Source: Pectinophora gossypiella (lineage: Eukaryota; Arthropoda; Insecta; Lepidoptera; Gelechiidae). Taken from it: a stretch of DNA of 64,000 nucleotides. The notes below the pieces were generated by a model that was not told the origin of the DNA, ran no database searches, and saw only the letters and a program-made list of their open reading frames with translations. Both the position numbers and the translations under genes were made by a program. The DNA is taken from assembly GCF_024362695.1 (NCBI RefSeq), contig NC_065408.1, forward strand, positions 7,254,001-7,318,000, given 5' to 3'. Below are positions 55,201 through 64,000 of the stretch, piece after piece; position 1 is the first letter of the stretch, and every line of letters begins with the position of its first letter.

Positions 55201-58200
55201 GCATTATGACTGTTGAAGTACTTACATAACCGAAAGGCTTGGCGACATTGTTGTGGCCGGAGCCGAAGGCGCGGGACGGCTGAGGGGTGGCCTTCAGCGA
55301 GGTGTTGGTGACGGGCGTGGGGGTGCCGCCCAGGGGCCGCGAACCCGGCCGCGGGAGACTGCCCGTTGGGGTCACTGAGGGGCGCCAGGTACCACCGCCA
55401 CTGTGGGCGAGCATTATTACCATCATTATTTGAAGGTTTATCAATACTCTAAAGTATTGCTATTTACCTATACGTAGGTAAAGTAAATCTGCTGATGAAA
55501 GTTTCCACAGTAGACCTACTAGATCAAAACCCAGGGACCCACATGGAAGACTTTTCATGGATGGAATAAGACAGCGGTACGAGCGAAGTCCACTCAGCGC
55601 GGACAGCCAGTACACAGACATGACTGTATAATGTAGTGGATAGACGTACCGTTGTACAGTGAGCTCGAGGACGGGCCCGGCGGCGCGGATGGTGTCCTGC
55701 GCCTCCTGGTGTCTCAGCGTATACACGTCGGTGCTGTTCACGCGAATCAACGCGTCCCCAGCCTGCAGTCCTGCGCGCTCCGCCGCACTGCCGCCGTTCA
55801 CCTGCACCACACAACAACCTTAGCTTCTGGACAGAATCAAACTCTTTCAGTTACGATATGCGTAAAAATGCTCGTACCTATTAAGTACGATATACACGGC
55901 ATTGCTCGTGCGTTTTTTGCGGAAGTGCGGTTATCGTGCTTCTTGTCGCGGAAGGTTTGCGATCTTATATTATTATTGAAGATTCAAAGTGTAACTACCT
56001 AATGAATAAAGATATTTTTGAGTTTGAATTCTTACAAGCTGCATCACGGAAGATGTACCTATCAACTGTTTACCTACTTAAGGCCATGCGTCTTCGTATT
56101 CACTGATATAAACAAATAATTGCAATTGATCTTATGGTGGGAAGGTATTATTATTACAATACTGATGTACTTATGGCATACGGCTAACTATAAACCGATA
56201 TAGCTGGACAGGTCAGAGTTAGGTACCATACGTTCCTTTACACGAACAAAGTAATAAGTAAACAATATGTGACGTGTAATAATTCTTACCAATAAATGAT
56301 TACGAATGCGATATTTACTGTAGGAAGGTATATTATGTTTTTTGTTAAAGAACTCTCGGGCTCTGTGCCGAGGTTTTTTCTCCCCGGCTATACAGGTTGT
56401 GAGAAGCTGCAGTAGTTTTAGGCGGATGAGACGTACGTTATGTAAAAAATGTCGATTCAAAGTGTACCTATGTTATCTACTGAATAAAGATATTTTTGAA
56501 TTTGAATTGAATCTGGTACTGCGACTGAAACTGACCTGCACAATATATCATGAAACCGTTATGTATGTAAACAATATCAAATCTCAATTCGGTGCAAGTA
56601 ATTATCAATTCGGTGCCCCATTTTCCAGGGAATTGAGACCCATCGAATTGAGAAAAAATCACATTTCATCAATTATCTAGTAAAGTTATCAATTAAATCA
56701 ATTAATACAAAACATACAGTCAGATATCACCTAAATACCTACTTAATTAATTTAGCACATATATTATTAAATACTTCATAAAGAAAATTAATATCTTCCA
56801 CCGATTTTAGAATTGACACTACCCCAAAAAAAACGACCGATTTCGACCCTTCGAAAAACTCTCCTCTATGCAGCAGTCCGCCCATCCACACATCTCGGGC
56901 ACTCGGGCGCACCTGGCTCTCCACGGGAACCAGGTAGTGATGATAGTACTGCACGTAGTTAGTGATATAAGTTGAAAAAACTTAATTTCACCGAATTGAG
57001 ACACATGCTGGCTTCAAAATTAAAATATGTTATTGTACTAAAAATAAAGGGTTCACAATAAACACAATTACGTATTTAGCTTTATTAACTATCCCTTTTT
57101 CTGTGAACGTTGGAATTATGTTCTGGAAACTAGTATTTTAAAAGTTATGTAGCAATAACGAGTCAATTCTGGAATGGCTTCACGTCATTTTAAGCCAAAT
57201 TCTGCCCGTTTTCAAACTTCGGGATTTTTTTTTGACGCTTTTATAAAAATTTTGCGGTCTTCTAAATTACTCTCCACCAAGCCAAGAGTCCTATAAATAC
57301 GTGAGTATTTTTTCCAAGTACGTAATTAGATGCTACAGATACTTTTTTCACTGGAATCACTCAATCGGCTCTTCCCGTAGAAATGCCCATAAGCCGGACA
57401 CTGTATAAACAGTACCTTTGAACCTACTGACTCACTAAAGCGCAGTCTAAACTGAAATTCCTTTAATACTTATTTAAAAATATTGCAGTAAATAGCTTAG
57501 TTGTCGATTAACTAATAGGACAATGGCGATATTTAACATGTTCAACCGTATATGCTACTATATATATTACAAATATATCGCGTTCGTTCCAGTTTCCTAG
57601 TGCAGACCGCGGCACATTAATCGCGGAATGCAGGCCAGCAGGGTGGGAGGAGCGGAAGGAAGAGTGACGTCACTTGGACACCGGCGCTTGCGCACCCGTC
57701 TGGCCTGGACCATGGCCTATTAAATGATAGCTTTTCGCAAGATAAATAACATAACTCATAATTCTAGCAGGAATTTGTAATAAAAGCACATACGCTCGCA
57801 ATTAAATATATTCCCAGTTGGGCTAGTCAGTGGTACGTCCATCGCAAGATGAACCAAGGACCCACGCTTAACCAAGCTTTCTGTTAGACCAACGTGATAG
57901 ATGTAGGTATAAATAAGTTACATTAGAATACTCTCTTTTTTTTTTCAATTTCGCTACGTATCTATATTTAGGAAGATCTTCTAGCTGTGCTCTCTTAACC
58001 ATGTAACACTTTAATTCTATAAGGCGAGAAGAGCGCTTAGGTAACGTTTTAGTAACTCATATTAAATTATGACGTTACACTAAAACAGACAAATCGTTAA
58101 AGTGTGAAAACTTATAATGAGCATTCTAAAATCATTTATTTATATGCAGAAATAACAATAAAAAGTTATAGGCTATCACCGGTACCTTTACAAATAGCCA

Positions 58201-61200
58201 GAAGAACTTTGAATGTGAGCCAAACGCCACTCACGTTTGTGTACACGAGGAGCTTACCACGACAATTAGTTACCTGCCGCTTGTTAAACTACGAAAACAA
58301 AAGGAACGGAAGACTAGATAAGTATATACGTAGGTAGGTACATTACATTAAAATGCTTAGTTGTTTACGCCGCCAGATAACAGCACTCACAATATTTCTT
58401 CACTCAAGGGAACTTAACACGCACATTCGAACTGCTTTACGACAGTTTAAAACTCATTCGATAAGACGGAACGCATTACAAAGCACTCAACTGGTTGGCT
58501 CGCGAGTATTATTTAAGCGCGCGTGCTATAATGCCGGCTTTATAAGTTCCTCCCCCCTCGTATGTTATGTGTCAGGAGTGAATACTCCGAGACAACAGCC
58601 TTCTTCCGGTCTCAGTGGTTGACATTGGCCTCGTGGTTGACAACCCTGCTAAGGAAAACCGATAACAGACGTGCAATTCGTTTGATACCAAATTTATTTA
58701 ATACCTAGGTATTTAGATGCACTCAATCAACCAATTCGCAGTAGATCGCTGTGGTTGACTATGTTCTATACGTATCTTTAAAGCATAATGAACAAGACAC
58801 TAAGTACATTTGCGTATAAAGATATTGCACAATGAACTGAAAGTATATTATCTTATTTGCATGCGTTTATGTCTTTTGTATGAAATAACGAACTCACTCC
58901 TAATAGTATTTTGATTACTTATTTAACAAAACCCAAATGCTTAATGCACTCCTTGCATCAGCACCAGAGTGTGATCTGTTTGTGAGTGAGTGGACGTATG
59001 TGTGTCGCGAGTGTATGAGGTTCTGCGAGAAGATGAATGATGTGTGAAAATTAAATATGGTTTTATATTGTTTATACCTAATTTTTCATAATGTTTAATT
59101 ATATTATTGTTTATATTTAAAGTTTCACGGTGCATTGGCGCCTTTGCACTGTAAAGTCGTGAAATGTAAATAAATAAATAAATAAATAATAAATAATCGT
59201 TCATACGTATACAAAAACTCTTTATTCCACATTAACACAACTAAAACAATAATATACCTATGAAATTTATAATAGTCACGAAAAAAGTGCCTCCTAGACA
59301 CTGTATAAATCATCTGGAAAAGGTGTATGAGGCCTGATGATGATGCTAGGTATATAGTATATGATAAATAATATAAAGATACATCTGCTGGTCGGGCAGT
59401 AATATTCTATGGCAGTGCCTTCATCTCGGCGCCACACGCGTTGGCCATATACGGCACCAGAACTACATTCAAGAACGAGATATTAATGCGAGGCGGCCGA
59501 CGCTGGCCGTGTTATGTTTTCTTCATTGTTTACTATTATTCTCTCGAAATATGGACCACGAGTCCATGGCACGACCGGTGCTCCTTCTACTCGTTTTTTC
59601 CAGCGATCGTGCATTGCCCCGACATAGACTAAGTATAGTGATTCCGTTCAGTAGGTACCTACATTAACATTTTATATCTCTGCAACTAAGGTATATTCCA
59701 CACGTTTCCGTATTCTCATATGCATTGCAAATCTAGTAGTTATCACACTATAATCTAAGACCAAGTAGCTATAGGTACCTAACAGACGTCATCTCTAGCA
59801 TGCGGTTAGTTTATACGCAAGTACTTTGCGTCTAATGTGTGTAGTAGGACATAATTGCAATGCCTACGTTACATGTGGTACCTACTAATTTACAATCAGC
59901 TGTAATGAACTTTTAATTGCATGTTAAATAACTAAATAGAACGTTGACCTGACCACGGCTCGGTAATGTGGTCTAAATTGACATTTAAATGATAGTAGAG
60001 TAGGTAGCTACTCTGAATTCCTGTGGTGTTAGGTTATTAGAAAATGCCGATAGCTATAATCCATAGAAGGCGTTGTTGTCGCCGCTTGGCGTTCTAATTT
60101 CAAAACAAATCCCTGCCAGTACGTGACTCAGATTGTGTTCGAGTTTGGACCGACAAACTCGAGCACTTGCGTAACGTCCACCAGGCTCCCGCACTCGCAA
60201 CCCGCTTCCACCATTCAGCTACTTACTATACCTATAGGCACCTATTATACCTCCAGCTTTCTCATCTGCAGTAGAAACAACAAGCGCAAATAAGTAACGT
60301 TTACCAAAACACCTCTAAGGCTATCGCGAACCACCACTCGACGCGCACATCACAAATGGTCAATCCATTTACGTTAGCACTTAATAGTCACATTGTTACA
60401 GCCATATTTGGCTCCTTAATTGACACTGCCGCTGCCACGTTAGTGTTGGTGTTTTGATCTATATTAAGATGAAAAAACTTTTATAGGAGCACGCCCGGCA
60501 GACGCGAGCCCAGAGTGAAAGTATTGGTGACGTGATCGCTCCTGGAATGCAGTTGAGCTCAAACCTGTCCCGATTAGTGGATCGTCCTCGTGCTCTCATG
60601 CAGGTATTGAGGCTACTTTGCAATTTTATTACCTAGTCTTACGGCTGTATGAATCAACTCATTAATACGTTTAATGCTAGGTACCTATTTACTATTGTCC
60701 GTCTGATTTAAATGAAACATAAGTACTTCAGCTTATCCTCGACCTCAGCACGCAATGTTAAAGAAAGTTGAAGGTATTTTTTACGAACCACAATGATGCC
60801 GTGTCAGTAATTAATATCCATTCAATACGAGGCCCGTGAAATTATTATTTTTAAACCGGCATAAAACGTTGCCGAGAGAATAAAATTACGAGTATTTTAT
60901 TCCGTGCAAGCAAAATTACTTAGTCGTAAACAGATTCAAAATTATGCATTATCAAAAGGATATTTTCACAGCAATATAACGAAAGAGGCTCAAACGTCTG
61001 TAACACTTATGGATCGTTACAGAGACGCTTCATTTCGATTTCGTTCGTCGCAGTCTCAGGCCACAGCTGCAGCTTTTTTGCAATAATTGCATGTTCCACG
61101 ATCGAGCTTTCACGAGACGTATTTCCTTAAAACTGTCTGATGTTTACACGTACCTACGCAAGGATGTATTTATCGCAGATAATATAGTCTATGGTATGCA

Positions 61201-62700
61201 CGCGGCACTACTTCTTTACATCGAGGAATCACCATCACGTAATGCCTAAACATAATCCGCAACGATAAACAAAGCATAAAAATCTTCAGCACTGATTTTA
61301 AATTGGTAAACCTACCTGCTTTGATCGATAACATCATTGAATAGATCCGGGATTCACCACGCTGTGAACTGCCAAAAATGATTTGTATCCTATCTATCTA
61401 GTTCAATTACCGATCGTCTCGACGTATCGGCAATTCAAGCAAGAGTACCGTTGATGCTGTTAGAACCATCATCATTACGATCATTATGGGTTGCTATTGA
61501 CATTGTAACGTCACGCTGAATACGTGCACGGCCGATCAAATCCAATCAAAAAGTAGGCAAAGTATTTGAAAAAAATACTTTCTATACTTAAGTAAGTAAT
61601 TTGAAGAATTACCTACCTACTTCAAACTAGGACCACTCCAACTGAGTACAAAAAAGCACCGTCTTTCTTAATTATACTCAATTTAATCATTAGAATTACC
61701 TACTACATAAATTCTAACAGGAATGAACCTAATATTATGTCTCCTAACGTTTTGATTGATGAGGTGGTACTTATCTATTTTCGTCATAGTTTTTTTATGG
61801 TACTTACTTACGTCTAAGCTACATTAACGAGGACAAATAACAGTTAATGAGAGGTAAAAGCTCCTTTGGATAACCAATCATGTTCTCATATTGAATACTT
61901 GTCGTGTGATGTAGTCAACAAAAAAAAACACGACTGCGAGCGGCGCGACCGCACTCCGCGATGTACCGGAAAAGCTTAGACGTAAATATTATTATGTAGA
62001 CAGCAATAAAAGGTGTGCATGAGGATAATTTATGACTAGAGATTGGAGTTTTGTTAGTGTTCATGATTATTAGTTTTAATTGCTATTGAACGATGCATTA
62101 AATTTCGGATTAGACACCGGATCTTTCTTTTCTACGTGGGTTCGTATTTGAGTACGGACTGTATCGGGTTTTATATTGTATTTTCCATTCGGGTAGAGCA
62201 GTGTCAGTGACTGTATGTGGTCGTGTGTGCTATCGCAGTTGTCGGCTTTTTGTCGCATCGGGCCGGTCGCGCTCGTGCGGTGGCCGGCGCGTGGGCGGCC
62301 GGCCTATAGATACTCGTTCGTTTTGTTAATTTTAAAACGAGTCCAACATTATTTATTGTATGAATATTTTTATAGCAAACGGTCACTAAGGATGGATCCA
62401 GTACATTTGTTATGATACACCGTTAACTAACACCTACATCAGGAATTGAGTTGTCTTACATTCTAAAGATATTCTTTTGATTATTTCAGTCGAGCTTAGC
62501 ACGAATACACCATCAAATAAAATATCCACTAATTACTTACTTTAGCTGCGTCATCCAAAGACCTTTATTAGTGTGTCTATATGTTTGCCACTTACCTTCT
62601 GTACTACAAGTGGTGTGCCGAAGTCCTTGCCGCCCTGGAGCCGGAAGCCGAGCGGCTCCTGGTTCGACTTGTTCAGCCGCACAGTCATCAACTGTGCCAT
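40284..62700 (-). CDS. Zasp52: Zasp52-type PDZ-ZM-LIM protein of the muscle Z-disc (longest reconstructed form)
   Basis: Exons in transcript order: 62700-62596, 55801-55650, 55400-55226, 54425-54295, 53997-53906, 53598-53448, 52230-52042, 51614-51524, 51127-50887, 49872-46608, 44922-44736, 44652-44532, 44448-44333, 40361-40284; 1697 aa, all in phase. ATG directly follows an acceptor, so the 5' UTR is spliced. Domains: PDZ (about 5-85, LGFRLQGGKDFGTPL), Zasp motif (VKSIVNKQYNTPVKMYSDQT), LIM1 (CEECERL…CDIH), a long disordered Ser/Pro/Gln region, then LIM2-LIM4 ending NLEGQSFFAKGGRPFCKSHA. Zasp/ALP-Enigma proteins bind alpha-actinin and integrin-linked complexes and assemble the Z-disc and myotendinous junction. 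The window shows several alternative exons (separate entries). Intron 1 is 6.8 kb; the promoter may lie beyond the window. Confidence 0.92.
41652..41716 (+). repeat. tRNA-like sequence (pseudogene or SINE head)
   Basis: TGGCGCATTTGGTAAAGCAG resembles a pol III A box with D-arm, and GGTTCAAATCC at 41696-41707 is a good B box. No clean cloverleaf with a 7-bp acceptor stem could be drawn, so a functional tRNA is unlikely. Confidence 0.35.
42863..43480. repeat. Dispersed repeat C, copy 2 with nested MITE A
   Basis: Matches 30600-30985 in two blocks: 42863-43055 ('gggaactatgaacatacagccatg' onward) and 43350-43480 ('ccacaaaacaccacttcgta' onward). The middle is interrupted by MITE family A. Confidence 0.75.
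43058..43349. repeat. MITE family A, complete copy nested in repeat C
   Basis: Same inverted-repeat ends as 36053-36366 (GGTGCTAATTCCTG … and … CTGCAGGAATCGGGGCC). The surrounding repeat C sequence resumes where 30600-30985 would continue (cacttt|…|gtttattgaat). It therefore jumped in after repeat C. Confidence 0.78.
43592..43655. repeat. Dispersed repeat C, 5' fragment
   Basis: Contains TTTTCCCCGAAGGGTAAGG and 'gggaactatgcccatacagc', the first part of repeat C, then diverges. Confidence 0.65.
45155..46406 (-). CDS. Zasp52: Zasp52 alternative exon 11: Asn-rich linker plus alternative first half of LIM2
   Basis: 1252 nt, phase 1 in (acceptor CTAACAG) and phase 2 out (AACCAG|GTAATG), the same phases as exon 10, so it can replace it. 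It begins NESQTHSSFLKTEFKSPAEE, runs through an Asn/Ser/Lys-rich disordered region with two 'SMADKIQDTVVTKHPLNTD / SIGDKIKDTIISNHPA' repeats and a PPPPPLPTSP patch, and ends YPVCHKCDKAITR with LIM2 zinc ligands. Splicing to 44922 completes the finger. Use of both exons 10 and 11 would break the frame. Confidence 0.85.
46608..49872 (-). CDS. Zasp52: Zasp52 giant exon 10: disordered region plus first half of LIM2
   Basis: 3265 nt, phase 1 in (weak acceptor ACTAATAG) and phase 2 out. It opens NVKSVVWPPPNPPEDELPK, then a Ser/Gln/Thr-rich tract, several related DALTTAPDRPYSPLP-type motifs, Pro-rich segments, and ends VPLCASCNGNIR, the first zinc ligands of LIM2. The repeats DALTTAPDRPYSPLP, DALTTAPERPFTPV and DALTIAPDRSYSPLPL are conserved features of long Zasp52 isoforms. 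Very large exons of this type add length and elasticity to the Z-disc linker in flight and body muscle. Confidence 0.88.
49873..50886. other. Zasp52 intron 9
   Basis: AT-rich, no coding signal. The plus-strand ORF at 50042-50245 lacks splice or compositional support. Confidence 0.5.
50861..51127 (-). CDS. Zasp52: Zasp52 exon 9 with read-through stop (possible short isoform end)
   Basis: Exon 9 encodes PSSNLSGPKPFGSSLGSAY and then a Pro/Ala/Gln/Tyr-rich stretch with repeated APAPQY. The donor CCCA|GTAAGC at 50887 continues to exon 10 or exon 11. If that donor is not used, the frame runs on for SKRVTFAV and stops at 50863-50861, giving a PDZ-ZM-LIM1 protein without LIM2-4. Several short Zasp isoforms of this kind are known in insects; which end is used here cannot be decided from sequence. 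Confidence 0.6.
   Translation of the reverse strand, partial: PSSNLSGPKPFGSSLGSAYSPSLSPRSAPLSPARPVAAPAAPQYAPAPAPQYSPAPAPQYAPAPQPPFVPSTTPAAPFAPSKRVTFAV
51715..51935 (+). repeat. tRNA-derived SINE-like copy (plus)
   Basis: tRNA-like head (GGTTCTGTGGTTCACTGCTG … GGTACGATCCCCGGTACCGG) with a body including 'ttttcaccaacc' and 'cgttggtctaacagaaagc'. Same family as 26225-26455 and 57810-57905. Confidence 0.55.
52824..53172 (-). CDS. Zasp52: Alternative Zasp52 exon 6b: Pro-rich linker plus first half of LIM1
   Basis: 349 nt, entering in phase 1 (acceptor GCCGGCAG) and leaving in phase 2 (ACATTAT|GTAAGG), exactly like exon 6 (53598-53448). It begins EPSHFYSRASVARAG, a motif found in Enigma-type proteins, continues through an Arg/Ser then Pro/Ala-rich linker, and ends TPYCSECNRYI with the first zinc ligands of LIM1. 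Exon 6 ends NICEECERLI instead. Both feed exon 7 (GVFVRIKDKNLHVECFKC), which supplies the rest of the LIM finger. Including both would shift the frame, so they are alternatives. Strongly GC-rich. Confidence 0.85.
57600..57715. promoter_or_regulatory. GC-rich island with CRE-type TGACGTCA in Zasp52 intron 1
   Basis: A sharply GC-rich block in an AT-rich intron. It contains the palindrome TGACGTCA (CREB/ATF-type site), GGTGGGAGGAGCGGAAGGAAG and CCGGCGCTTGCGCACCCG, but no ORF with splice sites. Composition fits an enhancer or internal promoter for shorter Zasp52 transcripts; function is inferred only. Confidence 0.35.
57810..57905 (-). repeat. SINE-like body fragment
   Basis: Shares 'tgggctagtcagtggtac', 'gcaagatgaac' and 'tttctgttagaccaacgt' with the minus-strand SINE copy at 26225-26455. 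Confidence 0.5.
59167..59197. repeat. (AAAT)n microsatellite
   Basis: About seven AAAT units in Zasp52 intron 1. Confidence 0.85.
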
Positions 62701-64000
62701 CTGCAACAATCATTCACACATCAAATACACCACAAATATATTACACAAACATTACCCAACCCAACTCCGATCGATTTATTCACTTTGACCTAAAACCACT
62801 CGGTGGCATAAATCAAACCGCATCGCATTGAACTGCGGTCAATCGAGCTGCACAATTTAAAGATTTTAATCTTTTTTGATTTAAAACTGAGATAAAACTA
62901 ATTATCATTCCCTAAATAATGAAAGTGGAAAGTGGTTCCGAATAAAAGCGCGATTAAGTATTACGCCAAAGCATTAAGCCTGGCATTTGATCGACCCAAT
63001 TGAAGATTTATTTTCTCTCTGCAGCCTCGCTGACCGCGGTCCGCGGTAACTATTCAGACATCGTGCGATCTATTTTATCTTACATCAACATCTAAGTGCG
63101 AACCGAAAGACATCAGTGAAAGGAGGCTGAGAGCAATACTTTCGTTTATATGTACAGGGAACAAACAATAACCAAATTCATTTATCAATTTTCGGCGACC
63201 AGAGATTTCACTCCGTGATATTCCAAATTTGATTAAGTAATTTATTGATACAATCTCGGGTGCCGTCTTCTCTTCAGTCTCCACGTCAACAAAGTTGCAC
63301 GAACTAACACAATAAATAAACGAAGGCCATTCGTTTTGGTATCTATTCTATTCTCATTTTTTTCTACTCAAGTACAATTATCTGGCCGGTGAACTATAAC
63401 TACCTAATGATTTATCTATATAAGTCTGGGTACTTATTATGAAACTTGTTGGGCATATTAAAAACATATTACTTACTTATTATCTACGTATTAGAAATAC
63501 ATAATCGTATTAGCTACTGTCACCCACATAAATGTAGATCTACTTATGTTCTAGATGATTTGTTTCAAGAGGTAGTGCCAAATAACGCTCATATACTTAC
63601 ATATGCATTAGGTAAATAGACCAGGACATACGAGTACTTATACTACTTCTCTTCTGAATCCTAAATAAATTTCTTACTTATCTGAGTTTTTGTTATCGAA
63701 AAAGAATAACCAAACTAGAAATAGTGAAGAAAACATCATCTAGCGATAATCTTAAATGGATTTCGTAACGCAAAAATCGTGCCTAATCACGAAGCAGAAA
63801 TCAGTATTAGGTAGGAATTAATAGGTACTTTAATACTTGGAATAATTCTTCAATGATCTGTATAGTTAGTGCAAAAAATGAAAGAAGACGGGTACGAACG
63901 AATTCTTGAGCGATTTATTAATGATTTAAAACTAGTTTAAAACTTCGAATAGTTATCTACGGGCAGTCAGCCACAGCCTCGCAGGTAATTATGTGGGCAA
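62701..64000. other. Zasp52 upstream intron / 5' region
   Basis: The Zasp52 start codon follows an intron acceptor (GTTGCAG|ATG), so this stretch is intron and possibly non-coding 5' exon. Nothing in it is supported as coding. A GC-rich spot at 63020-63055 stands out in otherwise AT-rich DNA. Confidence 0.4.

Larger units (their letters stand above)
55802..62595. other. Zasp52 intron 1
   Basis: 6.8 kb of AT-rich intron within the PDZ coding region. It holds a SINE body fragment (57810-57905), a (AAAT)n microsatellite (about 59167-59195) and GC-rich islands at about 57600-57715, 58500-58580 and 62215-62310 that could be alternative promoters or enhancers. No coding exon was supported. Confidence 0.5.

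Noticed and set aside
1..64000. CRISPR arrays or prokaryotic operons
   Set aside because: The tandem repeats found are coding or satellite-like without spacers, and all genes have spliceosomal introns.

Overview
This window is nuclear DNA from an insect, most likely a moth or butterfly (Lepidoptera). The evidence is its AT-rich introns split by short GC-rich exons, a BEL/Pao retrotransposon, RTE-like LINE fragments, many small MITE/SINE-like repeats, and four genes with clear insect orthologues. I rebuilt the multi-exon genes by hand from splice sites and phase continuity. Each closes as one uninterrupted frame, which is strong internal support, but no database was searched.

Layout. (1) 1-370, minus: N-terminal half of a Tc1-like transposase, cut by the window edge. 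(2) 1103-19771, plus: complete 17-exon importin-13 gene (935 aa). Intron 12 holds a 9.2 kb BEL/Pao element (7650-16820) in antisense, with near-identical LTRs and a 5-bp target duplication. Its gag-pol frame is broken by a nested, 5'-truncated RTE-like LINE and also contains a giant in-frame 18-bp minisatellite. (3) 29520-20812, minus: 14-exon SIAH/SINA-type RING E3 ligase (594 aa), tail to tail with importin-13. (4) 31219-35377, plus: Nopp140 (NOLC1) with two alternative C-terminal exons (RGG and SRP40 types). (5) 37526-38386, plus: two-exon, 79-aa single-pass membrane protein, not recognised. (6) 62700-40284, minus: Zasp52-type PDZ/ZM/LIM protein of the Z-disc, with two pairs of alternative exons that swap the first halves of LIM1 and LIM2. 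Its terminal exon also carries a second long frame (40270-39224) ending in a membrane anchor.

The genes do not form a functional cluster: nuclear transport, ubiquitination, nucleolar assembly and muscle Z-disc structure lie side by side. The most unusual signals are the overprinted Zasp52 terminal exon, the coding minisatellite in the retroelement polyprotein, and decayed copies of importin exons 7 and 8 in the introns just after them. Most remaining non-coding DNA is intron or intergenic sequence rich in dispersed repeats.
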